A program made the translations under genes and the position numbers. DNA of 41,040 nucleotides, taken from positions 1 through 41,040 of the forward strand of contig JALRBQ010000009.1 in NCBI GenBank assembly GCA_023257655.1, written 5' to 3'. Source of the DNA: Pseudomonadales bacterium (GTDB lineage Bacteria > Pseudomonadota > Gammaproteobacteria > Pseudomonadales > Pseudohongiellaceae). The notes under the pieces are model-generated. The model had not been told where the DNA came from and ran no database searches. It was given only the letters and a program-made list of their open reading frames with translations. Within the stretch, counting starts at the first letter, position 1. Each line of letters starts with the position of its first letter. This document shows positions 15,695-23,735 of this stretch, one piece after another.

Positions 15695-16282
15695 ATGTTA
15701 CGACAATACCAGCAAGCCATAGCCCAGCACCGACAGCGCATCTACTCGTTTGCGCACTATAGTCTGCGGGCGGCCGAAGACGCCGAAGACATCACACAGG
15801 AGGTCTTCATCAAACTCTGGCAACACTTGCGCAAGGTGGATCACGAGAAGTTAGGAGCCTGGCTGATGCGGGTGGCACATAACGCGGTAATCGACCACGT
15901 GCGGAAACACCGCAACTCGAACGCGCACCTGGATACATTCGTCGACGTAGAACAGCAGTGTGGAGATGACGAGTCCGATGCCAGGCTGGATCAGAAAAAA
16001 TTTCAGAGTTGTCTGCAGGAAGAGATCAAGTCTCTGGCTGAAGCTTTTCGCAGCATCATCATCATGCGCGATATTCAGGATATGAGTTATGGCGAAATAC
16101 AGGAATGTCTGCAGATGAGTGAGAGTCAGGTAAAGGTGTATCTGCACCGTGGCAGACGCAAACTGCGTGAGAGCGAAGTACTGAGACAATTGTTTGACAC
16201 CGTGGCTGGTCGAGGCAAACCGATGCAGGCTGCAGCCCGGGAAACGACTACGAATTCAGATGAAGGTACCCGACATGGCTAG
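15695..16282 (+). CDS. ECF-subfamily RNA polymerase sigma factor
   Basis: This 195-residue sigma-70-family protein contains only regions 2 and 4, the mark of an ECF sigma factor. Region 2 includes DAEDITQEVFIKLW (about 28-42) and AWLMRVAHNAVIDHVRKHR (about 55-73), which bind the core enzyme and the -10 element. Region 4 includes MSYGEIQECLQMSESQVKVYLHRGRRKLRE (about 129-158), the helix-turn-helix for the -35 element. No Shine-Dalgarno is seen before ATG 15695, in line with a very short leader. The gene overlaps the anti-sigma gene by eight bases (ATGGCTAG), indicating translational coupling. Its target promoter is probably TGTAACC-N15-CGTC. Confidence 0.93.
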   Translation: MLRQYQQAIAQHRQRIYSFAHYSLRAAEDAEDITQEVFIKLWQHLRKVDHEKLGAWLMRVAHNAVIDHVRKHRNSNAHLDTFVDVEQQCGDDESDARLDQKKFQSCLQEEIKSLAEAFRSIIIMRDIQDMSYGEIQECLQMSESQVKVYLHRGRRKLRESEVLRQLFDTVAGRGKPMQAAARETTTNSDEGTRHG

Positions 16283-16904
16283 TAACAACGATTCTCAATG
16301 CTATTTCGTGCAATTGCAGATCGATAGCTTTCTCGATGGCGAGATGGACTCTGCCCAGCAGGCGGAATTTCATGCGCATGTCGGTCAGTGCGCGGTCTGT
16401 GCACAAGAGCTGAAATTCGCCCACATGCTCCACGAGAGCATAGTCAGCTTGCCACAGCTTGATTGTGAGGATGCTGTGCTGGAACCGATTCACCGACTCG
16501 GTGCAGCCGAGCCTGAGCATCGGTCCTGGTGGCGCGACACACTGGCCTGGTTGGACTCAATGCCGGTTTTCGCCCGCTATGCCTTACCAGCGCTGCTGGT
16601 CGCCCTCATCATGCTGCCGTTTGTCTTTGCCGAATCGAGTGAGGTGCCGGGTCAGATGGCTCCGCCACTGCTGGCAGGCCAAGGGACCGGCCCCGAATCC
16701 ACCGAATACAGCACCGCGGATGTGCAGAAGGCTCTGGCCGACTTGAATCTGGCGATGCAGTACCTGAATCAGGTTGGCTTGCGTACCGAGGTCATGATTG
16801 GTGATCGGTTCCTCGTCACCCCGGTTCGGGACTCTGTCAGGGCTTCTTTCGAAAAAGGCCGAGATCGCACCGATGTTCCGCCGCGGTCCGATCCGATTTT
16901 CTGA
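16275..16904 (+). CDS. Zinc-binding membrane anti-sigma factor
   Basis: With the ATG at 16275 (GAAGGT eight bases upstream) the protein has 209 residues. The N-terminal cytoplasmic domain carries the zinc anti-sigma signature His-x3-Cys-x2-Cys (His35, Cys39, Cys42) in a helical hairpin that should bind and hold the sigma factor. One membrane helix follows (about 103-119, ALPALLVALIMLPFVFA), then a periplasmic domain of about 90 residues that could sense stress or be cleaved by proteases. An ATG at 16260 is also possible. The overlap with the sigma gene ensures balanced synthesis. The periplasmic domain has no match that I recognise. Confidence 0.9.
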   Translation: MASNNDSQCYFVQLQIDSFLDGEMDSAQQAEFHAHVGQCAVCAQELKFAHMLHESIVSLPQLDCEDAVLEPIHRLGAAEPEHRSWWRDTLAWLDSMPVFARYALPALLVALIMLPFVFAESSEVPGQMAPPLLAGQGTGPESTEYSTADVQKALADLNLAMQYLNQVGLRTEVMIGDRFLVTPVRDSVRASFEKGRDRTDVPPRSDPIF

Positions 16905-16950
16905 GAGTCAATGAATAAATCTGGATAACGAATCTTTGCGAGGTAAATGT

Positions 16951-17512
16951 ATGAAGATGTTAAAACGACTGTTGGTACCCCTGTGTGTAATTGCTGTCTT
17001 CCCGCTTGCCATGGCGGCCGAGCGAGACATTGAGCGACATCCCGGATATGTCGATTTCTCGGCACTCACCAGTATCGCCAATATCGAACCCAACGTGGAA
17101 GTCAGTCTGAAAGCGCCGCTGCTGAACATGATTACGAATCTGATTCGTAATTGAGGATGAGGAGGCCGCGGACTTTATCTCCAAATTACTGCGCGTCACT
17201 GTCAATGTATTCGAGAGTGATGCGATTGATGTCGACGAGATGGCCGGCTCCATGGCAGAAATTGCCGATGACCTCGATCGCCAGGGTTGGGAACGGGTAG
17301 TGCGTGTGCGTGAGGATAGAGAGCACGTGGATATCTATTTCCGGCTTTCTGACGATGCAATGATTATTCATGGCATTGCCATCATGGTTGCTGAGCCGGA
17401 TGAGACAGTGCTTGTCAACATCGTCGGTGATATCAGTACCGATGATCTGAGCGCCCTTGGTCGACGCTTCGATATCGATGAGCTCATCGACATCGACGTC
17501 AACGCGAATTAA
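16951..17512 (+). pseudogene. DUF4252 protein, first copy, broken by a one-base frameshift
   Basis: Translation from ATG 16951 (AGGT at 16941-16944) gives a signal peptide and 67 residues, ending in NLIRN at a TGA (17152-17154). Dropping one T at 17151-17152 continues without interruption as EDEEAADFISKLL through to the stop at 17510-17512, and that part contains the DUF4252 hallmarks WERVVRVRE, HVDIYFR and VLVNIVGDIS. The joined protein would have about 187 residues and match the second copy along its length. In the second frame no good start exists before the ATG at 17240, so the downstream part is probably not made alone. It lies 46 bases after the anti-sigma gene, in a typical ECF-DUF4252 operon. 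It could be a real pseudogene, a +1 recoding site or a sequence error. Confidence 0.8.
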
Positions 17513-17538
17513 TAAACCTTTGCGACAGGCCTGTAGCG

Positions 17539-18063
17539 ATGAAAAAACTACTCATTCTGTTAGGTCTGGTTGGGCTTTCGAGCTGTATGTCATTCAGCGA
17601 TCGCTCCATGCGACCTGTGCGTGACTCCATCGCCAGGCAGCTGCCCGAGATTCGTCTCGAAAAAGAATTTGCGGTCAGCCTCGGCAGTGGCATGCTCAAT
17701 TTCATCGATCTGGCAACCTTGAACCAGGCGGATGTCTCCAGTCTGGATCATGTGCAGGTAGCGGTATACAAGGTGTTCGGACATGGTGCTGCCGTAGATT
17801 TCAATCGCCTCAACTTCGAAGCTACGCTGATGGCAAAGGACCGCAGGCTCACCTGGTAAACCATTGTGAAGGTGCGCGAGCCCGACGAGCAGGTCTGGGT
17901 TTTGGTGGGGATGAATCTGGAGCGGGAGACGCTGGAAGCCGTCGCCGTCTTCTCGGTGGGGCGGGATGAGCTGGTGCTCATCAATGTCGATGGCGACATC
18001 GATGAGATGCTGGATTTTGCCATGAAGCCGGCAGAGCGCCGGCACGGTGCCATCAGAAGCTAG
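17539..18063 (+). pseudogene. DUF4252 lipoprotein, second copy, interrupted by an in-frame TAA
   Basis: The ATG at 17539 opens a lipoprotein signal peptide with lipobox LSSC (Cys16). The frame stops at TAA 17857-17859 (codon 107) but goes on in the same frame to TAG 18061-18063 with clear family sequence: TIVKVREPDEQVWVLVG and ELVLINVDGDIDEML. Aligned with the first copy, GWERVVRVRE faces TW-stop-TIVKVRE, so the stop stands where the other copy has Glu; one base change (GAA to TAA) would explain it. Read through, the protein would have 174 positions, about full family length. It is the last gene of the ECF operon, and its end overlaps the end of the convergent oxidoreductase gene by four bases. 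Confidence 0.82.
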
Positions 18064-20198
18064 GCGGCCGGGCGTACACTGACACCCACGGCTTTGAACG
18101 CAGGCGTACGACTGCGTTCATCCGTAGATTGCGGGACGAGGACATTCGCCTCCGGAAAATACGCCATCACATTGCCCGGTTTAATCGGGTAGTCTGCCAA
18201 CTCCAGATTCTGCATAGTGCCCGTGGCGTTGCTCACGTCGACTCGATCTCCCGCCTGCATTCCCAGGCGTGCGATGTCATCACCGTGCATAAACAGCACT
18301 TGCCGGTGTGTCACGCGACGGTACACATCCTCCTCGTTGTAAATGATGGTATTGAACTGGCCCTCACTGCGTACCGAAGTCAGCGTGAAGCCATCGTGTA
18401 CTGCTTCATGGGCCAGGCGAGGCATCCGCACTTTGCGAAATCGCGCCTTGCTATCAGGAGTGGGAAACCGCGGGGCAGTGAGGTGTCTGCCGCCGATATG
18501 AAATTCCTGGCGATCAGTGTCAATCGCAGCGAGTTGTTCGAATCCTGGCACGAGGCGGGCGATCATCTGGCGAATGCTGTCGTGGCCTCGCAGTTGATTG
18601 AAATCGAAGGTCCCGGGATTAATGACCCGGGTCGCCAGCCCGCACACGAGTTCCACCTCCGAGCGCAGAGCCGCTATCCGCTCGAAGCCACCGTCGCTCA
18701 GACGCACAAAGTTAAACATGGATTCCTGGGTAGTCGCCTGCTGCTCTTCATCACGCACACGAATCGGCAACACCAGATTCTCGCCGGCCACGCCATTGAG
18801 GTGGGTCTCGTTCAAGGAAGAGTTGATCATTACCTTAAAGGGAATGTTGTCGAGGGCGCGGGTCGAGAACGCGGAATCCGGATTGGCAGCATACAGGTTG
18901 CCACCCAGCAGTAGGGCGAAATCGATAGTTCCGCATTCTGCGGCCTGTACGCAGGTGAGTGTATCCATGCCTGCCGTAACAGGCAGTTTAATCCCGAGTT
19001 CCCGTTCCATGGCAGTGATCACCGCGTCTTTCAGTTTCGGTGTGAGGCCCATGGAGCCTACGCCCTGAACATTGCTGTGGCCGCGCAGGGGCAACAGGCC
19101 CCGACCCACGCCGCCGATCATGCCGCGCAACAAGGCGAGATTGGCTACTGCCTGAATATTATCGGTGCCATTGAGATGGTGAGTGAGCCCCATGCCCCAG
19201 GCGAACACCACGTTTTGTGCGGCACCATAGACCTGACCGATGCGTGCGATTTCCTCGGCACTGACTCCGGATGCGGCCTGAAGTTGCTGCCATTCCAGAG
19301 CCGCGATCGATTCGCGCCAGGAGTCAAAATCCGTGCAATGCCGGGCGATGTAATCGTCGTCCTGCAAGCGTTGTTCGAGGACGTATTTCGCCACGCCTTG
19401 CAGAAAGGCCACATCACCACCCACATGGGGCTGCACATAGTGCGTTGCGACTTCCCCGCCCCCGGTGATCATCGAGCGGAAGTTGCTCGGAGAGGCGAAG
19501 CGCACGAGACCGGCTTCCCTGGCGGGATTGACGACAATGACGGTGCCTCCGCGTTGGCGACACTCAAGCAGAACCTTGACGAAACGGGGATGATTCGAAG
19601 CCGGGTTTGCGCCGAGTACGAAGATCAGATCTGCCTTGTGCAGATCGCTGTACTGGATCGTCGCCGTGCCGGTGCCGATGCTGTCTGTCAGGCCGACGCC
19701 GGATGCCTGATGGCAGTAATAGGAGCAGTTGTTAACGTGGTTGCAGCCGATCATTCGGGCCAGCAACTGCAAGAGGAAGGCAGCCTCGTTGGACGAGCGG
19801 CCCGAACCGTAGAAGAAACTGCGCTGCGGATCGACCCTTGCCATGTGTGCGGCAATGCGGTCCAGAGCCGCGTCATAACCGATAGGTTGGTAGGACGTCG
19901 CACCGGCAGGTTTATACAGCGGCGTCTCGAGTCGACCCAGCGCCTCGAGCTGTCTGCCAGTCAGTGTGCGGAGCTCGTCAATGGTGTTGTCTGCGAAGAT
20001 GGCGGCAGGGATCGGCGGTCGCAAATCACTCGATTGGGCCTGGATATTCTTGTTGCAGATCTCGATGCGCGAGCTGTATTCGTTGTGCAGACCGCCTCGT
20101 TGACCGCCGGTACCAAAGGCGCAGGCCTTGCACGTGTTTCTGGAGCGTACTGCTGCAGCCAGTCGACGTGTGCCTGCCTGTTTTGCCATCGACATCAC
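18060..20198 (-). CDS. YdeP/FdhF-type molybdopterin oxidoreductase, alpha subunit
   Basis: From the first ordinary start (GTG 20198) the protein has 712 residues. Its N-terminus holds the TCKACAFGTGGQRGG segment (Cys23, Cys26, and Cys48 further on), the iron-sulfur-type site of this family. HVNNCSYYCHQASG gives Cys162 at the place of the selenocysteine or cysteine that binds molybdenum in formate dehydrogenases. RGHSNVQGVGSMG, TTQESMFNFVRLSDGG and the C-terminal VRSEGQFNTIIYNEEDVYR block are typical of the YdeP group. E. coli YdeP is linked to acid resistance; substrate and partners are unknown. Family-like sequence (SNNDSKPVTGGGLKAV) continues upstream to an ATC codon at 20255 preceded by AGGAA, so the true product is probably 731 residues. 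No fdhD gene lies nearby. Confidence 0.88.
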   Translation of the reverse strand: MMSMAKQAGTRRLAAAVRSRNTCKACAFGTGGQRGGLHNEYSSRIEICNKNIQAQSSDLRPPIPAAIFADNTIDELRTLTGRQLEALGRLETPLYKPAGATSYQPIGYDAALDRIAAHMARVDPQRSFFYGSGRSSNEAAFLLQLLARMIGCNHVNNCSYYCHQASGVGLTDSIGTGTATIQYSDLHKADLIFVLGANPASNHPRFVKVLLECRQRGGTVIVVNPAREAGLVRFASPSNFRSMITGGGEVATHYVQPHVGGDVAFLQGVAKYVLEQRLQDDDYIARHCTDFDSWRESIAALEWQQLQAASGVSAEEIARIGQVYGAAQNVVFAWGMGLTHHLNGTDNIQAVANLALLRGMIGGVGRGLLPLRGHSNVQGVGSMGLTPKLKDAVITAMERELGIKLPVTAGMDTLTCVQAAECGTIDFALLLGGNLYAANPDSAFSTRALDNIPFKVMINSSLNETHLNGVAGENLVLPIRVRDEEQQATTQESMFNFVRLSDGGFERIAALRSEVELVCGLATRVINPGTFDFNQLRGHDSIRQMIARLVPGFEQLAAIDTDRQEFHIGGRHLTAPRFPTPDSKARFRKVRMPRLAHEAVHDGFTLTSVRSEGQFNTIIYNEEDVYRRVTHRQVLFMHGDDIARLGMQAGDRVDVSNATGTMQNLELADYPIKPGNVMAYFPEANVLVPQSTDERSRTPAFKAVGVSVRPAA

Positions 20199-20285
20199 AT
20201 AGTGGACGGCCTTGAGGCCGCCACCGGTGACGGGTTTGGAATCGTTGTTGCTGATAGTCAGTTCCTGCCGAAAGTCGGAGTGGTT

Positions 20286-20672
20286 TCAGGGATCAAGACC
20301 GAGTATTTCCATGCGCTCATTACTGGCTACGGTGACGCTGGTGCCCTCGATCGTGACGAAAGAATGATCCTGTAACTGGTACTTATAGACCTGATAGCTG
20401 ATCGGTGTCGCGGCACTCTCGCGATGCAGTGTGACAGTCAGGATGGTGTGATCATCCTGCCAACGAAAATAGTACAACGTGGCACCGAGTCCGACCATGA
20501 GCACTACGGTCATGTAGGCCGCAAAGCGCATGTCACTGCTGAATTCATCGCGGGCATGCTCGCTCGAGGAGGGCGGCTGTTTGCTGTTTTCGCGCTCATC
20601 CAGTGTGCGTTGGCGCAGCACAAAAAATGCGCCGAGAATGACGGCGACAGTGACGAGCAGTTTTCCGAACAT
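20286..20672 (-). CDS. Small membrane protein upstream of the molybdopterin oxidoreductase
   Basis: I choose the ATG at 20672 (128 residues), with AAGGAAA a little upstream, because the longer frame to 20903 lacks family-like sequence and runs under the divergent gene. Two membrane segments are visible: KLLVTVAVILGAFFVL (about 4-19) and the AAYMTVVLMVGLGATLYYF stretch near residue 55, with a charged linker between them. The remaining roughly 60 residues form predicted strands facing the periplasm or cytoplasm. I do not recognise the family. It ends 30 bases before the probable start of the oxidoreductase and in the same frame, so the two are likely one operon and it may help anchor or assemble that enzyme. 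Confidence 0.6.
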   Translation of the reverse strand: MFGKLLVTVAVILGAFFVLRQRTLDERENSKQPPSSSEHARDEFSSDMRFAAYMTVVLMVGLGATLYYFRWQDDHTILTVTLHRESAATPISYQVYKYQLQDHSFVTIEGTSVTVASNERMEILGLDP

Positions 20673-20762
20673 TGGCGCGCCATTTCCTTGCGAATGAGTC
20701 ACAGGTATCGATAATAACAGCGGCCTCCTGTCATTGACCAGTTGCACGGAGGCCAGGCCGGA

Positions 20763-20791
20763 TTGTGACGACGAGCAGCCAGTGCAATAAT
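20763..20791 (+). promoter_or_regulatory. Candidate sigma-70 promoter for the ATP-grasp/acyltransferase pair
   Basis: TTGTGA (20763-20768, 4 of 6) and AATAAT (20786-20791, 5 of 6) are 17 bases apart. The start site would be near 20798, about 59 bases before the GTG at 20857. This rests on consensus only. Confidence 0.35.
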
Positions 20792-20856
20792 TCAGATTCA
20801 CAGAGGGTCTGTAGCCGGACTTAAGCCGTTTCCCGGTCGCACGCACAGGATGCAAC

Positions 20857-21975
20857 GTGGACAACAAGAAAAGCACACAGAGCCCGTACGTCCCGCCCGG
20901 CATGCCGGCTCTGGACCTCAGTGGACCGGCAACCTCCTTCTTCGAATTCTGGCCGACCTGGTTGATGTATATCCCGGTCGGGCTGTTATGGCTGGCGCTT
21001 TCAATACGTTATCGCAGCCTGAGTCTGCCACTCATCGCGAATCCGGCTATTCCCCTGTCCGGCATGGTTGGAGTCCAGAAGTCCGCCGTGTTTACGGTTG
21101 CCGGACCGATCGCGAAGACATTTATTCTGCCGTGGGCTCTCACTCGCATCGGCAAGGATTCCGTCGACAACCTCGCCCGGGCTGAACAGGCCATGGCCGA
21201 CGCCGGGCTCGTCTATCCGATTGTCGGCAAACCTGATTTCGGTTGCCGCGGCGCCGGCGTCAAGCTGCTGCTGGATCGTGAGCAACTCGAGGCCTATCTG
21301 CGCGCGTTTCCGATCGATACGCCAGTGCAATTGCAACAACTGAGTGAGTGGGATGCCGAAGCTGGGGTGTTCTATGTGCGCCATCCCGCTGCACGCGGTG
21401 GCGAGGTGACGTCGCTAACACTGAAATACACACCCTATGTCGTTGGCGACGGGCTTCGGACCCTCGGCGAGCTCGTGGCGGCCGATCCCCGCGCGGGTGA
21501 GCTTCTGCATCTGTACCAGACTCGACACGCCTCGCAGTGGGAGCAAGTTATCGCTGCAGGACAACCCTATCGACTCGTGTTCTCTGCCAGCCATTGTCGC
21601 GGCGCCGTTTTTCGTGATGCCGGTGAGCTGATCAACACAAAACTGACACAAACGCTGGATACAATCTTCGCCGATATTCCGGATTTCTATTATGGTCGAC
21701 TCGACATCAAATTCAGGGACATCGACAGTCTGTGCGAAGGCAGTAATTTTGCCATCATTGAAATTAATGGTGCGAGTTCGGAGTCTATTAATATTTGGGA
21801 TCGCAAGACCGGATTCGGCACTGCGATGAAGACACTATTGCAGCAGTACCTGACCCTGTTCAGACTCGGGGCCGCGAATCGCGAGCGTGGACATCGCCCG
21901 CCGGGCATGCTGGCCCTGATCAGGGCCTGGCGTTATGAGGCTGATCTCGTCACACACTATCCAATGAATGATTGA
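20857..21975 (+). CDS. ATP-grasp family protein (carboxylate-amine ligase-like), membrane-associated
   Basis: The GTG at 20857, six bases after ACAGGA, gives 372 residues. The N-terminus has a membrane-type segment in FFEFWPTWLMYIPVGLLWLAL (about 28-48) before a soluble part with the ATP-grasp pattern: YPIVGKPDFGCRGAGVKLL (lysine and glycine-rich loop, about 120-138), VFYVRHP, LVFSASHCRGAVFRDAG, YYGRLDIKFRD, and IIEINGASSES with the metal-binding Glu and Asn. ATP-grasp ligases join a carboxylate to an amine via an acylphosphate. Databases often name this branch D-alanine-D-alanine ligase-like, which is probably not its real role. Its stop overlaps the start of the OlsF-like gene by eight bases, so both proteins probably act in one pathway, perhaps joining an amino acid to, or preparing one for, an aminolipid. 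Confidence 0.72.
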   Translation: MDNKKSTQSPYVPPGMPALDLSGPATSFFEFWPTWLMYIPVGLLWLALSIRYRSLSLPLIANPAIPLSGMVGVQKSAVFTVAGPIAKTFILPWALTRIGKDSVDNLARAEQAMADAGLVYPIVGKPDFGCRGAGVKLLLDREQLEAYLRAFPIDTPVQLQQLSEWDAEAGVFYVRHPAARGGEVTSLTLKYTPYVVGDGLRTLGELVAADPRAGELLHLYQTRHASQWEQVIAAGQPYRLVFSASHCRGAVFRDAGELINTKLTQTLDTIFADIPDFYYGRLDIKFRDIDSLCEGSNFAIIEINGASSESINIWDRKTGFGTAMKTLLQQYLTLFRLGAANRERGHRPPGMLALIRAWRYEADLVTHYPMND

Positions 21976-23716
21976 CATGAGTAATCCCTGCCGACTGCCT
22001 TTTAAACCACGCCTGGTATCTGCCGTACTGGAGAAGGCGTTGGGACTTGACCGGCTCGGGGCGATCTACGACGCGCGACCTGAGACGAAAAATCCATCCG
22101 AATTCCTTCAGTACACCCTCGATGCACTTGGCGTGACGATAGCTGTCGAAAATGCAGAGGCGCTGGCGGCGATTCCACGCACCGGACCACTGCTGATTGT
22201 GGCCAATCATCCGCTCGGCGGGCTCGAAGGGGTAGCGCTCGCCCATGTCATCGCCGCCATCCGCCCCGACCTGCAGGTGTTGACGAATCAGCTGTTGCGG
22301 CGCATACCCGAATTACGCGAACTCTTCATCGGCGTCGATGTGTTATCGAGCAATGCCGCTATCGCGAATATCGCCGGTATCAAGCAGGTGCATCGTCATC
22401 TGCAACAGGATGGCGCGCTGCTGATCTTCCCGGCCGGGATGGTTTCCACTTTCGACAGGACTTCGCGACGAATTCAGGATCGAGGCTGGAATCGCCTCGT
22501 AGGGCAACTGGTCAAACGCTATCAGTGCGCGTGTCTGCCCGTGCATGTCGGTGGACGCAACAGCGCCTACTTCTATGCCGCCGGCATGCTCCATCCGCGC
22601 TTGCGTACCGTGCTGTTACCACGGCAGCTTGCCAACAAGACCGGTTTCTCCCTGCTCCTTAAGTTCGGCTACCCGGTGCCAGCTGCGGAATTGCGACTTC
22701 TGCAGAGTGCGGAAGCGATCACCGATTACCTGCGGGTCAGTACCGATGCGCTGCGGCCCGTGTCTCAGCCTAGGCGTTCACAGGTAGTACAGGCGCTGAC
22801 AGGAACGCCCCTCCGCAGTCCTATGATCACTGCTGCGATTGAAGGGCTCGCCGAATTTCGGCTCGTCGAGCATGAAGAATTTGATGTCTATTGCGCCCCG
22901 TATCACCGACTTGGCGTCATCATGGAGCAGATCGCGATCGCACGAGAGGTGAGCTTTCGTGCCGTAGGAGAGGGCACGGGCCTGTCAAGGGACTCCGATG
23001 AGTTCGATCCCCATTACCTGCATCTGTTTCTGTGGGACAAGCTGCAACAGCGGATCGCCGGTGCCTACCGCGTCGGCCTCGTGGACGAGATCGTGGCGAC
23101 GCATGGTGTGAAGGGCTTGTACAGCCGCTCACTGTACAAATACGACGACACGTTTATCCGTCAGCTGGGCTCCGCAATTGAAATGGGGCGATCTTTCATC
23201 CACCCCGATTACCAGCGACGACCCGTGTCGCTGAATCTCCTGTGGCGAGGAATCGGCAGCCTGCTCGTGCAGTGTCCTGCCTATCACACATTATTTGGTT
23301 CTGTGAGTATATCGCGTGAATACAGCGATTTGGCGCGCTCCCTGATCGCCGACACTATGCTGACAAACTACCGGGCAGCCGATTATGACCAGCTCGTGAA
23401 GCCAATTCGGCCACACCGTATCTTCAATCGGGTCTGGACCCAGACCATGTTGGGTGAACTCGCGAACATCAAGATGCTTGGCAAGCTGATCGGTCGCTGC
23501 GACCCAGGCAAGGCCGTGCCGGTGTTATTGCGCCACTACCTGTCACTCAACGGCAAGATTGTCTGTTTCAATATTCATGCCGGTTTCAATGATTCGCTGG
23601 AAGGCCTGATTATCGTCGATGTGAGAAAGACCGACAGCAAGACCCTCGCCCGCTTCCTTGGTAATGACGGGCTGCAGCACTTTATGTCATTCCATAAATT
23701 GCAAGATTCCGCCTAG
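21968..23716 (+). CDS. OlsF-like bifunctional acyltransferase (PlsC-type plus OlsB/hemolysin-type domains)
   Basis: This is a 582-residue two-domain protein. The N-terminal half is a PlsC-type O-acyltransferase with VANHPLGGLEG (His81) and LLIFPAGMVS (about 156). The C-terminal half, from about residue 310, is an Acetyltransf_5/OlsB-type N-acyltransferase: REVSFRAVGEG, FDPHYLHLFLWD, IAGAYRVG and LNLLWRGIGSLLVQCPAYHTLFGSVSIS. This is the architecture of OlsF, where one half attaches a 3-hydroxy fatty acid to the amino group of ornithine and the other adds a second acyl chain, making a phosphorus-free ornithine lipid. The amino-acid substrate here is not proven. Start: ATG 21968 overlaps the ATP-grasp stop; ATG 21977 is equally possible, and neither has a good ribosome binding site, consistent with translational coupling. 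Confidence 0.75.
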   Translation: MIDMSNPCRLPFKPRLVSAVLEKALGLDRLGAIYDARPETKNPSEFLQYTLDALGVTIAVENAEALAAIPRTGPLLIVANHPLGGLEGVALAHVIAAIRPDLQVLTNQLLRRIPELRELFIGVDVLSSNAAIANIAGIKQVHRHLQQDGALLIFPAGMVSTFDRTSRRIQDRGWNRLVGQLVKRYQCACLPVHVGGRNSAYFYAAGMLHPRLRTVLLPRQLANKTGFSLLLKFGYPVPAAELRLLQSAEAITDYLRVSTDALRPVSQPRRSQVVQALTGTPLRSPMITAAIEGLAEFRLVEHEEFDVYCAPYHRLGVIMEQIAIAREVSFRAVGEGTGLSRDSDEFDPHYLHLFLWDKLQQRIAGAYRVGLVDEIVATHGVKGLYSRSLYKYDDTFIRQLGSAIEMGRSFIHPDYQRRPVSLNLLWRGIGSLLVQCPAYHTLFGSVSISREYSDLARSLIADTMLTNYRAADYDQLVKPIRPHRIFNRVWTQTMLGELANIKMLGKLIGRCDPGKAVPVLLRHYLSLNGKIVCFNIHAGFNDSLEGLIIVDVRKTDSKTLARFLGNDGLQHFMSFHKLQDSA

Positions 23717-23728
23717 CGCCCCTATAAT
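23699..23728 (+). promoter_or_regulatory. Candidate promoter directly before the 82-residue membrane protein gene
   Basis: A perfect -10 hexamer TATAAT (23723-23728) is preceded after 18 bases by TTGCAA (23699-23704, 4 of 6). Transcription would begin at about 23735-23736, which is the ATG itself. The message would then be leaderless. Confidence 0.5.
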
Positions 23729-23735
23729 TCGGTCC

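Noticed and set aside
20286..20288. TGA between the small membrane protein and the oxidoreductase as a selenocysteine codon, because the two genes are in the same frame
   Set aside because: It ends a membrane protein, is far from the catalytic position, and the enzyme already has Cys at the molybdenum-ligand site, so no selenocysteine is needed.
19077..20375. 432-codon open frame on the plus strand opposite the molybdopterin oxidoreductase
   Set aside because: It is a mirror frame of a clearly conserved gene in GC-rich DNA, with no recognisable domain and no ribosome binding site.
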